Shown: positions 1-7,743 of the stretch, piece after piece
Layout: each line of letters starts with the position of its first letter
Position numbering within the stretch: position 1 is the first letter of the stretch
DNA from: Paracoccus alkanivorans
GTDB taxonomy: Bacteria; Pseudomonadota; Alphaproteobacteria; Rhodobacterales; Rhodobacteraceae
NCBI RefSeq assembly: GCF_003697785.1
Contig: NZ_QOKZ01000005.1
Coordinates: forward strand, 1-64,000
Direction of reading: 5' to 3'
DNA: 64,000 nucleotides
Translations under genes and position numbers: made by a program
Notes under the pieces: model-generated
Told to the model about the DNA's origin: nothing
Database searches by the model: none
The model's input: the letters and a program-made list of their open reading frames with translations, nothing else

Positions 1-98
1 TTCGCAACCGTATCGCGGGAGATGTTGAATTCCTTCGCCGCCTGACGCTGGCTCATGCCCGCCGCGCAGGCCTGACGCACCTTCAGATATAGTTCCAC
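1..98 (-). CDS. istA: IstA-like IS21 transposase, N-terminal fragment (partial)
   Basis: The minus-strand frame reads VELYLKVRQACAAGMSQRQA and continues AKEFNISRDTVA to the window edge. This is the N-terminal helix-turn-helix of IS21 transposases, which bind the element ends before the DDE integrase domain; that domain lies beyond the window. The usual ATG position (family proteins often start M-Y/F-S-V-E-L) reads ATC here. I therefore place the start at the GTG at 98, nine bases after a GGGAGG ribosome-binding site at 108-113. An ATC start, or an inactivated start, is the alternative. Confidence 0.65.
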   Translation of the reverse strand, partial: MELYLKVRQACAAGMSQRQAAKEFNISRDTVA

Positions 99-218
99 GC
101 TGTAGATCCTCCCGCCCTCCCTGCAACCACAGAAAGGGAAAAGGTGGACGACTTTTACACCGCCCGCAGCAGCACCAAGCCGCCGCTTCCGTGGACTAAT
201 TTCGCACCGCCGTTCTCA
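1..218 (-). mobile_element. IS21-family element, one end (cut by window edge)
   Basis: The segment carries the start of an IstA-like transposase frame reading out of the window, preceded by two 21-bp direct repeats at 144-164 and 191-211 that match at 17 of 21 positions (both begin GTGGAC and end CACCGCC). Multiple subterminal repeats of about 20 bp upstream of istA are typical of IS21 ends. The outer end is placed at about 218, where the minus strand would begin TGAGAACGGCGG; IS21 elements start with TG. The rest of the element and the target duplication lie outside the window, so its integrity cannot be judged. Confidence 0.7.
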
Positions 219-219
219 C

Positions 220-238
220 GCTCCCTGCTCGAGGGAGC
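220..238. terminator. Short perfect hairpin downstream of bioB
   Basis: GCTCCCT and AGGGAGC pair over 7 bp around a 5-base loop. It lies about 140 bp downstream of the bioB stop codon and directly outside the IS21 end. There is no clear U-tract, so termination is possible but not shown. The stretch 239-379 holds no gene I can recognise. Confidence 0.25.
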
Positions 239-379
239 ATCGGGTGTGGTCGAACACGGTGGCCGGAACAGGCCCGGGATCGACGAGGAGCAGGTGAAGG
301 AGCTCATCAACCGAAATCGCTTGGATGTCCGGTGAAGCAGGGGCCAACTCACGTTCGGAGTTTCAGAAATTGTCATTCC

Positions 380-1390
380 TTATTTACCCTGTGACACGCG
401 GCGGCTTGGTAGGCATGCGGGCACGCTGATGCGTTCCGGTTCACCTATTGCAGCGAACAATTCGGCATCCTCGCCGAGGCCGGCATTGGGCGTGGTCAGC
501 AGCGTATCGCCGTAGAAGACCGAATTTGCGCCACCCACGAGACAAAGGATTTGTGCCTCGCGGTTGAGAGCGGAGCGTCCTGCCGAAAGGCGCACGGTCG
601 AACCCGGCATCACGAGACGCGCGGTTGCCACCATTCGCACCAACTCCAGCGGATCGATGCGTGGCCGATCCGCCAGTGGCGTGCCTGCGACCGGGACAAG
701 CGCATTGATGGGCACGCTTTCGGGATGGGGGGTCATCCCCGCCAGAACGTGCAGCATGGAGGCCCGGTCCCGGACAGTCTCGCCCATACCGATGATGCCG
801 CCGCAGCACAGGTCGATGCCGAATGCGCGCACCGTGGCCAGCGTATCCAGCCGATCCTCATAGGTGCGGGTGGTGATGATCTGCCCGTAAAACTCCGGAC
901 TGGTGTCGAGATTGTGGTTGTAGGCCGTGAGGCCGGCGGCTGCGAGGCGTTCGGCCTGATGCGGTTTCAGCATGCCGAGCGTGACACAGGCTTCCATGTC
1001 AAGGGCGCGAACGCCCTTGACCATCTCGATCACCGCGTCGAATTCCCGACCGTCGCGGACCTGACGCCATGCCGCACCCATGCAGAAGCGTTCCGCCCCC
1101 GCCGCCTTCGCGGTCGCTGCCATGGCAATAACCTTTGTGGGGTCCATCAACCGATCACGGGTCAGATCGACCTCGCGGTGATGGGCCGACTGCGGACAAT
1201 AGGCGCAGTTCTCCGGGCATCCGCCCGTCTTGATGGACAGTAGGCTCGCCTTCTGGACCTTGTTCGGATCGTGACGCTGGCGATGGACGGCATTGGCCCG
1301 CCCAACCAGCTCAAGCAACGGCAGCTCATACAGAGTGACGATCTCGTCGACTGTCCAGTCGTGCCGGATTTCCCCATCGGCCACCGTCAT
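380..1390 (-). CDS. bioB: Biotin synthase BioB
   Basis: Radical-SAM enzyme that inserts sulfur into dethiobiotin to make biotin, in the cytoplasm. The 336-residue length is normal. The SAM-cluster motif C-x3-C-x2-C is at C58, C62 and C65 ([15 protein letters not shown]), which is diagnostic for BioB. The ATG overlaps the bioY stop as ATGA, so the two genes are cotranscribed and translationally coupled, in the order bioY-bioB. Regulation is probably by BioR through the box in front of bioY. The genes bioF, bioA and bioD are not nearby, so de novo synthesis cannot be inferred from this locus alone. It could serve mainly to convert imported dethiobiotin. Confidence 0.96.
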   Translation of the reverse strand: MTVADGEIRHDWTVDEIVTLYELPLLELVGRANAVHRQRHDPNKVQKASLLSIKTGGCPENCAYCPQSAHHREVDLTRDRLMDPTKVIAMAATAKAAGAERFCMGAAWRQVRDGREFDAVIEMVKGVRALDMEACVTLGMLKPHQAERLAAAGLTAYNHNLDTSPEFYGQIITTRTYEDRLDTLATVRAFGIDLCCGGIIGMGETVRDRASMLHVLAGMTPHPESVPINALVPVAGTPLADRPRIDPLELVRMVATARLVMPGSTVRLSAGRSALNREAQILCLVGGANSVFYGDTLLTTPNAGLGEDAELFAAIGEPERISVPACLPSRRVSQGK

Positions 1391-1962
1391 TCGACTTCGC
1401 CCCGAAGCCGGGCGAAGAAAGCCGGAAGAACTGAGCTACCCGCCGCCACGACGCCGATCTTGACCAGATCGCCCAGGAGGAAGGGCAGGACGCCGACGGC
1501 AAGAAGTTGACCGACAGGAACATAGACGGCGAGCCATGCCGTGCCGATTGCATAGATCGGCACCATTCCCGCCAGCATCGCGCCGACACGTCCGGGCGTG
1601 CCTTTGCCGGTCGCGAGCACGCCGACCAACCATGAGGCGATGAGATAGCCCAAGAGATAGCCCCCCGTTGGCCCGGCCAGGTAGACAAGGCCGATGCCGC
1701 GCTCCGGGGAGCCGGAGAAGACCGGGAGGCCCATGGCACCGGTCGCCAGATAGGCAAGGAAGATCGAGACGGCCATGCGTGGCCCGAACGCCACGGCGAA
1801 GCCCATGACAGCCAGGGTGTGCAGCGTCATCGGAACCGGCCAGAACGGAATCTGGATCTTGGCGGCAAGCGTCATCAGCGCCGTTCTGGCGATGATGGTC
1901 AACGTCATTCGCGCCAACATTGCGAATCGGGTTTCAATCGGTCTTGCGGCGACATCGTCCAT
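1387..1962 (-). CDS. bioY: Biotin transporter BioY (ECF-type S component)
   Basis: A 191-residue, highly hydrophobic membrane protein of the BioY family, the substrate-binding component of biotin ECF transporters. Several transmembrane segments are visible, along with the family-typical stretch [18 protein letters not shown] around residues 94-111. No bioM or bioN genes are adjacent, so it either works alone, as reported for some BioY proteins, or uses energising units encoded elsewhere. The start ATG at 1962 follows AGGAGAGA. A BioR box lies 24 bp upstream. Coupled to bioB by a 4-bp overlap. Confidence 0.95.
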   Translation of the reverse strand: MDDVAARPIETRFAMLARMTLTIIARTALMTLAAKIQIPFWPVPMTLHTLAVMGFAVAFGPRMAVSIFLAYLATGAMGLPVFSGSPERGIGLVYLAGPTGGYLLGYLIASWLVGVLATGKGTPGRVGAMLAGMVPIYAIGTAWLAVYVPVGQLLAVGVLPFLLGDLVKIGVVAAGSSVLPAFFARLRGEVE

Positions 1963-1985
1963 GCTGTCTCTCCTTTAGCGCAGAA

Positions 1986-1995
1986 TTATAGATAA
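1986..1995 (-). promoter_or_regulatory. BioR box in front of bioYB
   Basis: TTATAGATAA (TTATCTATAA on the coding strand) matches the described BioR operator of alphaproteobacteria exactly (consensus of the form TTATMKATAA). It lies 24 bp upstream of the bioY start, where bound repressor would block the promoter. An identical copy lies in front of bioR at 2731-2740. Confidence 0.9.
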
Positions 1996-2099
1996 TTTCG
2001 TTATTCTATCGCCAAAGAAATCCACAAAAATACAATCATGGCAATAGCCAGATGCGCGACGACCACTTTGGGTCGGAGGTGAGGCAAACCAATGCTCTT

Positions 2100-2726
2100 C
2101 TATTGGGGGCTTTTTTGACCGATTGTCTGGACGTGCCGCGCGAGCACCGATGCCGCCGTCTCGGCCTGCCCAGCCCTCAACGCATCGAGGATTGCACGGT
2201 GATCCCGATCGGTCGGGGTCTCCCATTCGGTCCGCCAGCCCGAGAACAGGAACCGGGCACTGGCGGTATGCAGATCGTCGATCGCCTTAAGCAAGCGCGG
2301 CATCCCGCAAGGGGTCAGGATGATGCGGTGGAAGGTGCGATTGGCTTCTTCCCACGCCTGAACGTCACCCGCGCGATCTCCCGTCCGATTCGCTTCCTCT
2401 GCCTGATCAAGAATGGCCCTGGTCAGATGCGGAGCGGCATGGCGCAGCGCGAGAGCTTCGAGCGCAGCGCGCATCTCCGCGACCTCGCGCACCTCGTCGA
2501 GACTGAAGCCGGCGACGCGCACACCCCGACGCGGTTCACTGACCACTAACCCCTGCGACTCCAAACGTCGGAAAGCCTCGCGCACGGGGACATGGCTCGC
2601 GCCGAACTCCTCGGCGATGTGATCCTGCCGCAACTTCGCGCCAGCCTCGATCTCGCCCGCGATTATGCGATTGGCGAGCGTTCTACTGATCTGTGCTGCG
2701 ATGGTGTCTGATCTGGCCGTCGTCAT
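2100..2726 (-). CDS. bioR: GntR-family biotin repressor BioR
   Basis: A 208-residue FCD-type GntR regulator with an N-terminal winged helix (about residues 10-70, including HIAEEFGASHVPVREAFRRL) and a C-terminal helical effector domain with metal-site-like residues, for example H134 in FHRI. BioR replaces BirA as the biotin-responsive repressor in many alphaproteobacteria. The identification rests on the fold, on its place directly upstream of bioYB in the same orientation, and on identical TTATAGATAA boxes before itself and before bioY, which also imply autoregulation. The box is only 5 bp from its start codon. Confidence 0.9.
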   Translation of the reverse strand: MTTARSDTIAAQISRTLANRIIAGEIEAGAKLRQDHIAEEFGASHVPVREAFRRLESQGLVVSEPRRGVRVAGFSLDEVREVAEMRAALEALALRHAAPHLTRAILDQAEEANRTGDRAGDVQAWEEANRTFHRIILTPCGMPRLLKAIDDLHTASARFLFSGWRTEWETPTDRDHRAILDALRAGQAETAASVLARHVQTIGQKSPQ

Positions 2727-2730
2727 GATT

Positions 2731-2740
2731 TTATAGATAA
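2731..2740 (-). promoter_or_regulatory. BioR box in front of bioR
   Basis: A second exact TTATAGATAA, ending 5 bp upstream of the bioR ATG at 2726. A site this close to the start codon fits negative autoregulation. Confidence 0.88.
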
Positions 2741-2939
2741 TTCGGATTGCGGGCGCTGTCGATCTGCGAAGTAGACATCACAGAAATCCCAAAATGGCGA
2801 GGAATCGGTCGCCCCTGAAACCCACGGCGAGCTTCTGTCGCAAGGGTCGGGGGGGCAAAGGTAGCTGAGATCCGAAGAGCTTTTGCGGCACCTGAAGACG
2901 GCTATGTAGTTCACGCTGAACAGGTATTTGCTATTGGGT

Positions 2940-3250
2940 CATAAGGTCGGTGGTTGGCCTTCATTGGATCGACAAGTGTTATAACGCACAGCATTGTGGC
3001 GCAGATTCCAGCCCAGAGAGCCCTATATGAGCGAGGATCTTGCGGATGTTGTAACCGCATCCGCACAGGACAGCGACGATGGCATCGCCGATCAGCCCCT
3101 TGAGCGGGCAACGCGCCAGGCGACCATCGGTTTTCATGTGCGCGATTTCCGGCTTGATGGCGCTATGTCGCCGGAGCAACCTGGCCAGTGTCTACGTCAG
3201 GCCCGGCGCATGCCGCTGATCAGCACGCGGGTGTTTGTGACATCGTGGCC
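2940..3250 (-). pseudogene. IS5-family transposase remnant (C-terminal part)
   Basis: Minus-strand frames around 2979-3179 read IKPEIAHMKTDGRLARCPLK followed by GLIGDAIVAVLCGCGYNIRKILAHI. This is the C-terminal end of IS5-type transposases, which contains the last catalytic Glu (xxEPEIxHMK). Upstream (towards 3250) the related GHDVTNTRVLISGMRR appears in another frame. Downstream (towards 2940) RALWAGICA continues in a third frame. At least two frameshifts and the missing N-terminal half mean the gene is dead. The stretch 2741-2939 between this remnant and bioR contains nothing I can assign. Confidence 0.7.
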
Positions 3251-3800
3251 CCGATAACTCCCGTTTCGCGCAGCGCAGTCAGTGTGAAGATACTGTCCCC
3301 GGTTCACCGCCGCCGGGGTTGTCGGCCAAATCCGCGATGACAATCAGTTGTTGTGCCTGTTGCCCCGCGAACAACGGCTTCAGCCAACGAAAAGTGTGTA
3401 ATGCATGCACCTTCCCGTATATCCTAGAAACGTCTGACGATCCGGCGGGCCATAGTCTCGGCAAGTGCGGGATCGCCGTCAGAAATGCACCATGCACTTG
3501 CAGTCGCGCCGGCGACGTCGCCCCACGGGAACGCGTGCGCCAGCGACACTGACAGGACACCCGGTTCCTGCTTCAGCGCCCGCATATCCAGCACGAGCTG
3601 TCGCATGGGTCGTAATCCACAGACCCATGATCGGACAGGGTACGAAGCGCATGACCGGTCTGATCTCCGCTTCCAGCATTTTCTGGATCAGCGTGGAAAC
3701 TTCGTACAGCCGAAGAATCAGATCAACATATGGGTATTCCTTGCAAGCAATCATGACATCGGCATTCGCCAGCATCAGATCGGTGATGTGACAATGCGAA
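3236..3800 (-). pseudogene. M81-family metallopeptidase (MlrC-like), frameshifted fragment
   Basis: Three successive minus-strand frames spell parts of an M81 (microcystinase C-like) protein. LMLANADVMIACKEYPYVD lies near 3730-3780. QEPGVLSVSLAHAFPWGDV and ISDGDPALAETMARR lie near 3424-3570. VIADLADNPGGGEPG, the family's conserved DNPGGG motif, lies near 3300-3350, and a further frame gives DSIFTLTALRETGVIGAT. The N-terminus is missing at the integrase side and the C-terminus is replaced by the IS5 remnant. At least three frame changes are needed to read it, so it is a decayed gene. Confidence 0.7.
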
Positions 3801-3825
3801 TCAAGTGTTACGCCGATAGGAACGG

Positions 3826-4240
3826 ATGGGCCGACAACCTCACGGACGGCCGCAAGAAGATCGGGGCCTGCTATATCGTCGCGGAGAGGGCCAGAGGCGC
3901 ACGAAGAAGCTGCAACCGGCTGCGCGCCTGCCGTCTCCGCCTACTTGCCCATTTGAAGCGCTGGCGGCGCATGGGGGCTGTGTGGGCCGTGGAATACCAG
4001 GGCGGACGATGCGGAGACATCAAGACAGCGTGGAAAGCGATATGCGAGGATGCCGGTCTGGATGACGTGACGCCCCACACCCTTCGGCATACGGCGATCA
4101 CATGGGCGCTACAGCGTGGCGCGAGGACATGGGATGTCGCCGGCTATTTCGGGGTCAGCGTGAAGGTCATCGAGGAAGTCTACGGGCATCATTCGCCGGA
4201 TCACCAAGAATCAGCGCGGGCCGCAATGGACACCAGATAG
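3826..4240 (+). pseudogene. Phage/island tyrosine integrase, C-terminal remnant
   Basis: The final 80 codons read cleanly and carry the catalytic end of a tyrosine recombinase: TPHTLRHTAITWALQRGA (HxxR box) and YFGVSVKVIEEVYGHH, with the nucleophilic Tyr just before GHH. The preceding part (GLLYRRGEGQRRTKKLQP) is in a different frame from LLAHLKRWRRMGAVWAVEY, so there is a frameshift near 3940. The N-terminal half is absent. The stop is 76 bp from the 3' end of a tRNA-Arg gene. This is the usual arrangement for an integrase that used the tRNA 3' end as attachment site. Confidence 0.75.
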
Positions 4241-4315
4241 GGCGCAACTTGTGCCAGAACCTGTGCCGAAAGGCTCGCAAGCTCAGAGAAATGAAAGGCA
4301 AGTGATTGATATGAT

Positions 4316-4392
<77 letters not shown>

Positions 4393-4492
4393 CTTGCCGG
4401 CTGAATAGCTCGCATGACCGGGTTGTGCAATGCCGAAATCAGCCCTGGCGCAACGGCCGCTACAATGGTGCCGCTGCATTCCGGTCCGGGGA

Positions 4493-4978
4493 TCAGTCCT
4501 CCTCCGCGGCTCCGGTGCCCTGTGCGATCAGTGCTTTCAGCGTCGCATCGAGCTGCCCGGCCAAATCGGGGCCCAACCGGCTGCGAAGCGTCTGGTCATA
4601 GGTGATCGCGCGGCGGCCCAGCTTGCTGTAGGTCTCGGCGCCCTTGTCTGTCAGAGACAGTATCCCGGCGCGGCGATCCCGCGGATTGACCTCTCTGCTG
4701 AGATACCCTCCGGCCTCGAGCGCGGCAACGGCACGGCTGACCTTTGTCTTTTCGATATGGGAAATCCGGCAGATATCCCGCGCCGTCATCCTGCCGAACT
4801 TCCCCAGATTGGCCAGCACCCGCCATTGCGGGCGCGTGATACCGTAATCTTCCCTGTAAGTGGCATGAAAATTTCTGGAGGTGATCTCGGCCGCCTGATT
4901 GAGCAGGTAGGGCAGAAACTGCTCCAGATCGAACCCTTCCGAAACCGGCCTCGTATTCATGTCTGACTTTTGTCGCAT
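4493..4978 (-). CDS. MarR-family transcriptional regulator
   Basis: A winged-helix MarR regulator of about 161 residues (DYGITRPQWRVLANLGKFG, then ARDICRISHIEKTKVSRAVA, then the wing VNPRDRRAGILSLTDKG). These proteins bind as dimers to short palindromes and are released by small, often aromatic, ligands. The gene is divergent from the FAD monooxygenase at 5134, and the intergenic region holds a promoter with an inverted repeat in its spacer, so it probably controls that gene. The start at 4978 is preferred because GGCAGG lies 10 bases upstream. A second ATG at 4960 would shorten the protein by six residues. Confidence 0.88.
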   Translation of the reverse strand: MRQKSDMNTRPVSEGFDLEQFLPYLLNQAAEITSRNFHATYREDYGITRPQWRVLANLGKFGRMTARDICRISHIEKTKVSRAVAALEAGGYLSREVNPRDRRAGILSLTDKGAETYSKLGRRAITYDQTLRSRLGPDLAGQLDATLKALIAQGTGAAEED

Positions 4979-5084
4979 CCGAATGCACCTGCCCCTTTCA
5001 CGGGTCGCGACAATGGCACAGGCGCCGAATGCTGTCACGGGGCCGGTATCGTCCTCCTGCCTGACCGGGGCAAATCTTTCGGGG

Positions 5085-5112
5085 TTGATTTGGTTGCGAT
5101 TGCAACTAAAAT
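5085..5112 (+). promoter_or_regulatory. Promoter with likely MarR operator for the monooxygenase operon
   Basis: TTGATT (5085-5090) and TAAAAT (5107-5112) are separated by 16 bases and resemble a sigma-70 promoter, 22 bp from the start codon at 5134. The spacer contains a perfect inverted repeat, GTTGC-gatt-GCAAC (5093-5106). An operator between -35 and -10 would fit repression by the divergent MarR protein. A further ATTGCA follows at 5111-5116. Confidence 0.55.
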
Positions 5113-5133
5113 TGCAGATCAGGGGAGGGTGAC

Positions 5134-6744
5134 ATGACAGATCGCGACCAACAGGCATTCCGGCTTTACCCTTATGCCAGATCCCCCGATCAGGACCGCA
5201 TGCCGCCCGCGCGCCATCCCGTGGTCGTGGCGGGGGCAGGTCCGGTCGGGCTTGCCGTAGCATTGGATCTTGGCCGACAGGGCATTCCGGTCCTGTTGCT
5301 GGACGAGTCCGAAGGCCCCGGCATCGGCAGCCGCGCCCTGTGCTTTGCCAAGCGCACGCTGGAGATCTGCGATCGGCTCGGCGCCGCCAAGGCGATGGTC
5401 GCCAAGGGGGTCGAGTGGAATCTCGGCAAGGTCTTCCATGACGACCGGCTGCTCTATGAATTCAACCTGCTGCCCGAAAGCGGCCATGCCTTTCCCGCCT
5501 TCATCAACCTGCAACAGCCCTGGTTCGAGAAATTCCTGCATGACGCCATCCGCGCCGCCCAGGCCGATGGCGCCCCGATCCGGATACGGGGCCGGAACCG
5601 GGTGGAGGCCGTTACCCCGGCCGGGGATCATGTTTCGGTAGAGATCTCCACCCCCGACGGCCCCTATCATGTCGAGGCGGATTGGCTGATCGCCTGCGAC
5701 GGCGCGCGCAGCCCTGTCCGCCACATGCTTGGTCTCGGTTTCGAGGGAAGGGTATTCGAGGACAATTTCCTCATCGCCGACGTAAGGATGAAAGGCGATT
5801 TCCCGACCGAACGCTGGTTCTGGTTCGAGCCGCATTTCAAATCCGGCGACAGCGCCCTGCTGCACAGGCAGCCCGACGACATATGGCGCATCGATTTTCA
5901 ACTGGGCTGGAATATCGACCGCGACAAGGAACTTGAGCCCGCCAATATCCGCGCCCGCGTCGATGCCATGCTGGGGCCGGATGTCGATTACGAGCTGGAC
6001 TGGTGCTCGATCTATACGTTCCAATGCCGCCGGATGGAGAAATTCCGCCATGACCGGGTGATCTTCGCCGGAGATTCGGCGCATCAGCTCAGCCCATTCG
6101 GCGCGCGCGGCGCCAATTCCGGTATCCAGGACGCGGACAACCTGTGCTGGAAACTGAAACTGGTGCTGGAGGGCATCGCGCCCGAAACCCTGCTGGACAG
6201 CTACGAGGCCGAACGGATCCAGGCCGCTGATGAGAATATCCTGCACTCGACGCGATCGACCGATTTCATCACTCCGAAATCATCCGTCTCCAGGCTGTTC
6301 CGCAACGCGGTGCTGGATCTGGCCGAACACCTGCCCTTCGCCCGGGGCATGGTGAACTCGGGCCGGCTCTCGACCCCCTGCATCCATGACGGTTCCGCAC
6401 TGAACGGGCCTGACCACCCTGCCATGCCGCCACGCAGCCGCCCCGGCAGCCCCTGCCCGGATGCTCCTGTCGAGACGGGCTGGCTGCTGCGGCAACTCGG
6501 CCCGGGCTTTACCCTCATGACCATCGATGCGGACGCGCCCGAAACCCTGTCCGCCCATGGATTGACATTTGCGCGGCTTGCGCTGACGGCCCGGGATAAC
6601 GAGGCCCTGCGGGAACGTTATCTCGGCGAGGCCGCGTCTGCGGTCTACCTGATCCGCCCCGACCGGCATATCGCCGCCCGCTGGAAGAGTTTCGACGAAT
6701 CCGCCATCGGCGCCGCGCTGGCCCGCGCCATCGCCAGGGAGTAA
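5134..6744 (+). CDS. FAD-dependent aromatic-ring monooxygenase (MhpA/PheA-type)
   Basis: A 536-residue class A flavoprotein hydroxylase. It has the N-terminal FAD-binding GAGPVGL at residues 34-40, a DG motif in IACDGARSPVRHMLG around 186-200, and the second FAD motif GDSAHQLSPFGARGANSGIQDADN around 313-336. Such enzymes use NADPH and O2 to hydroxylate phenolic acids, as 3-(3-hydroxyphenyl)propionate hydroxylase does. The actual substrate is unknown. The ATG at 5134 follows GGGGAGGG. It is followed 3 bp later by a DUF2783 gene and is probably repressed by the divergent MarR regulator. Confidence 0.88.
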   Translation: MTDRDQQAFRLYPYARSPDQDRMPPARHPVVVAGAGPVGLAVALDLGRQGIPVLLLDESEGPGIGSRALCFAKRTLEICDRLGAAKAMVAKGVEWNLGKVFHDDRLLYEFNLLPESGHAFPAFINLQQPWFEKFLHDAIRAAQADGAPIRIRGRNRVEAVTPAGDHVSVEISTPDGPYHVEADWLIACDGARSPVRHMLGLGFEGRVFEDNFLIADVRMKGDFPTERWFWFEPHFKSGDSALLHRQPDDIWRIDFQLGWNIDRDKELEPANIRARVDAMLGPDVDYELDWCSIYTFQCRRMEKFRHDRVIFAGDSAHQLSPFGARGANSGIQDADNLCWKLKLVLEGIAPETLLDSYEAERIQAADENILHSTRSTDFITPKSSVSRLFRNAVLDLAEHLPFARGMVNSGRLSTPCIHDGSALNGPDHPAMPPRSRPGSPCPDAPVETGWLLRQLGPGFTLMTIDADAPETLSAHGLTFARLALTARDNEALRERYLGEAASAVYLIRPDRHIAARWKSFDESAIGAALARAIARE

Positions 6745-6747
6745 GAG

Positions 6748-6942
6748 ATGCTGAACACCGATCCGAACCTGCCCGATCCCGACGAAGCCTATGCACGCCT
6801 CATCGCCGCCCATGACGGGCTGAGCGAGGCCGAGAGCCATGCGATGAACGCGCGGCTGGTGCTGATCCTGATGAACCATATCGGCGACAGGGCGGTGCTG
6901 GACGAGGCATTGCGGCTCGCGCGCGAAGGGCCCGGAAACTGA
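6748..6942 (+). CDS. DUF2783 small protein
   Basis: A 64-residue acidic protein starting 3 bp after the monooxygenase stop, so it is certainly cotranscribed. The sequence (LPDPDEAYARLIAAHDGLS, then a hydrophobic helix around NARLVLILMNHIGD) matches DUF2783 as I know it, a family found next to flavin monooxygenases. There is no signal peptide or metal motif. A role as a small partner or stability factor of the flavoenzyme is inferred from position only. Confidence 0.75.
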   Translation: MLNTDPNLPDPDEAYARLIAAHDGLSEAESHAMNARLVLILMNHIGDRAVLDEALRLAREGPGN

Positions 6943-6972
6943 ACCGAAAATCCCGCAAATTCAAGGGATAGC

Positions 6973-7026
6973 AGCTTCTTCTTTGTCTAAACACCTCCGG
7001 GGGGTCCGGGGGCAGGCAGCCCCCGG
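6973..7026. terminator. Conserved intergenic element with GC hairpin between convergent genes
   Basis: A CTTCTTCTTTG-containing stretch (6975-6985) is followed by a perfect hairpin, CCGGGGGC-aggca-GCCCCCGG (7006-7026). It lies between the convergent DUF2783 and ABC ATPase genes and probably terminates in both directions. The same CTTCTTCTTTG unit forms the right arm of a long hairpin at 45110-45155, so this is a repeated element. Confidence 0.55.
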
Positions 7027-7056
7027 CCATCGCGGGACGCTGAAGCCTCCCCCCGT

Positions 7057-7743
7057 TCAGACATGCAGGAACCGCTCCTTCACCTCCGGCGCGGCGCGCA
7101 ATTCGTCGCTGCTTCCGGTCCAGACCGTGCGTCCTTTCTCGATCACCACGTGGCGATCCGCGATCCGGGTCAGCGCGTCCACGTTCTTGTCGATGATCAG
7201 GATCGATTCGCCCGCCGCCTTCAACTGCGCAAGACAGTTCCAGATCTCGTCGCGGATCAGCGGGGCGAGGCCCTCCGTCGCCTCGTCCAGCACCAGCAGC
7301 CGCGGATTGGTCATCAGCGCACGGCCGATCGCCAGCATCTGCTGTTCGCCGCCCGAAAGCTGGTTGCCCATATGCCCCATCCGCTCGGCCAGGCGCGGGA
7401 ACAGCGACAGCACCCGCTCCAGCACCCACTGGCCGGGCCGGGCCATGGCCACAAGGTTCTCGCGCACGCTCAGCGTCGGAAAGACCTGCCGCCCCTCGGG
7501 AACCAGCCCGAGACCCGCGCGGGCAATGCGATGCGGGGCGGCATTGGTCAGGTCTGCGCCATCGACGATCACCCTGCCCGCCCGCGCCTTCAGCAGCCCG
7601 AAGACCGTGTTCACCGTCGTCGTCTTGCCCATGCCGTTGCGGCCCAGAAGCGTGACCACCTCGCCCTCGCCGACCTCGAAGCCGATATCGTGCAGCACCT
7701 GGCTTTCGCCATAAGCGGCCTGGAGCGCCTCGACCTGCAGCAT
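7057..7743 (-). CDS. Branched-chain-type ABC transporter ATP-binding protein (LivF-like)
   Basis: A 228-residue nucleotide-binding subunit with Walker A GRNGMGKTT (34-42), signature LSGGEQQM, and Walker B RLLVLDEATEGLAP. The tail and the short form are LivF-like. It pairs with the LivG-like ATPase encoded upstream; the two genes meet at TGATG, so translation is coupled. A GTG three bases earlier (7746) is an alternative start. It is the last gene of a four-gene import operon (livH-livM-livG-livF order). The substrate is unknown; the neighbouring monooxygenase suggests an aromatic acid. Confidence 0.9.
   Translation of the reverse strand: MLQVEALQAAYGESQVLHDIGFEVGEGEVVTLLGRNGMGKTTTVNTVFGLLKARAGRVIVDGADLTNAAPHRIARAGLGLVPEGRQVFPTLSVRENLVAMARPGQWVLERVLSLFPRLAERMGHMGNQLSGGEQQMLAIGRALMTNPRLLVLDEATEGLAPLIRDEIWNCLAQLKAAGESILIIDKNVDALTRIADRHVVIEKGRTVWTGSSDELRAAPEVKERFLHV

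Noticed and set aside
144..335. Short plus-strand frame at the left edge
   Set aside because: It starts inside the IS21 terminal repeats and has no ribosome-binding site or family resemblance.
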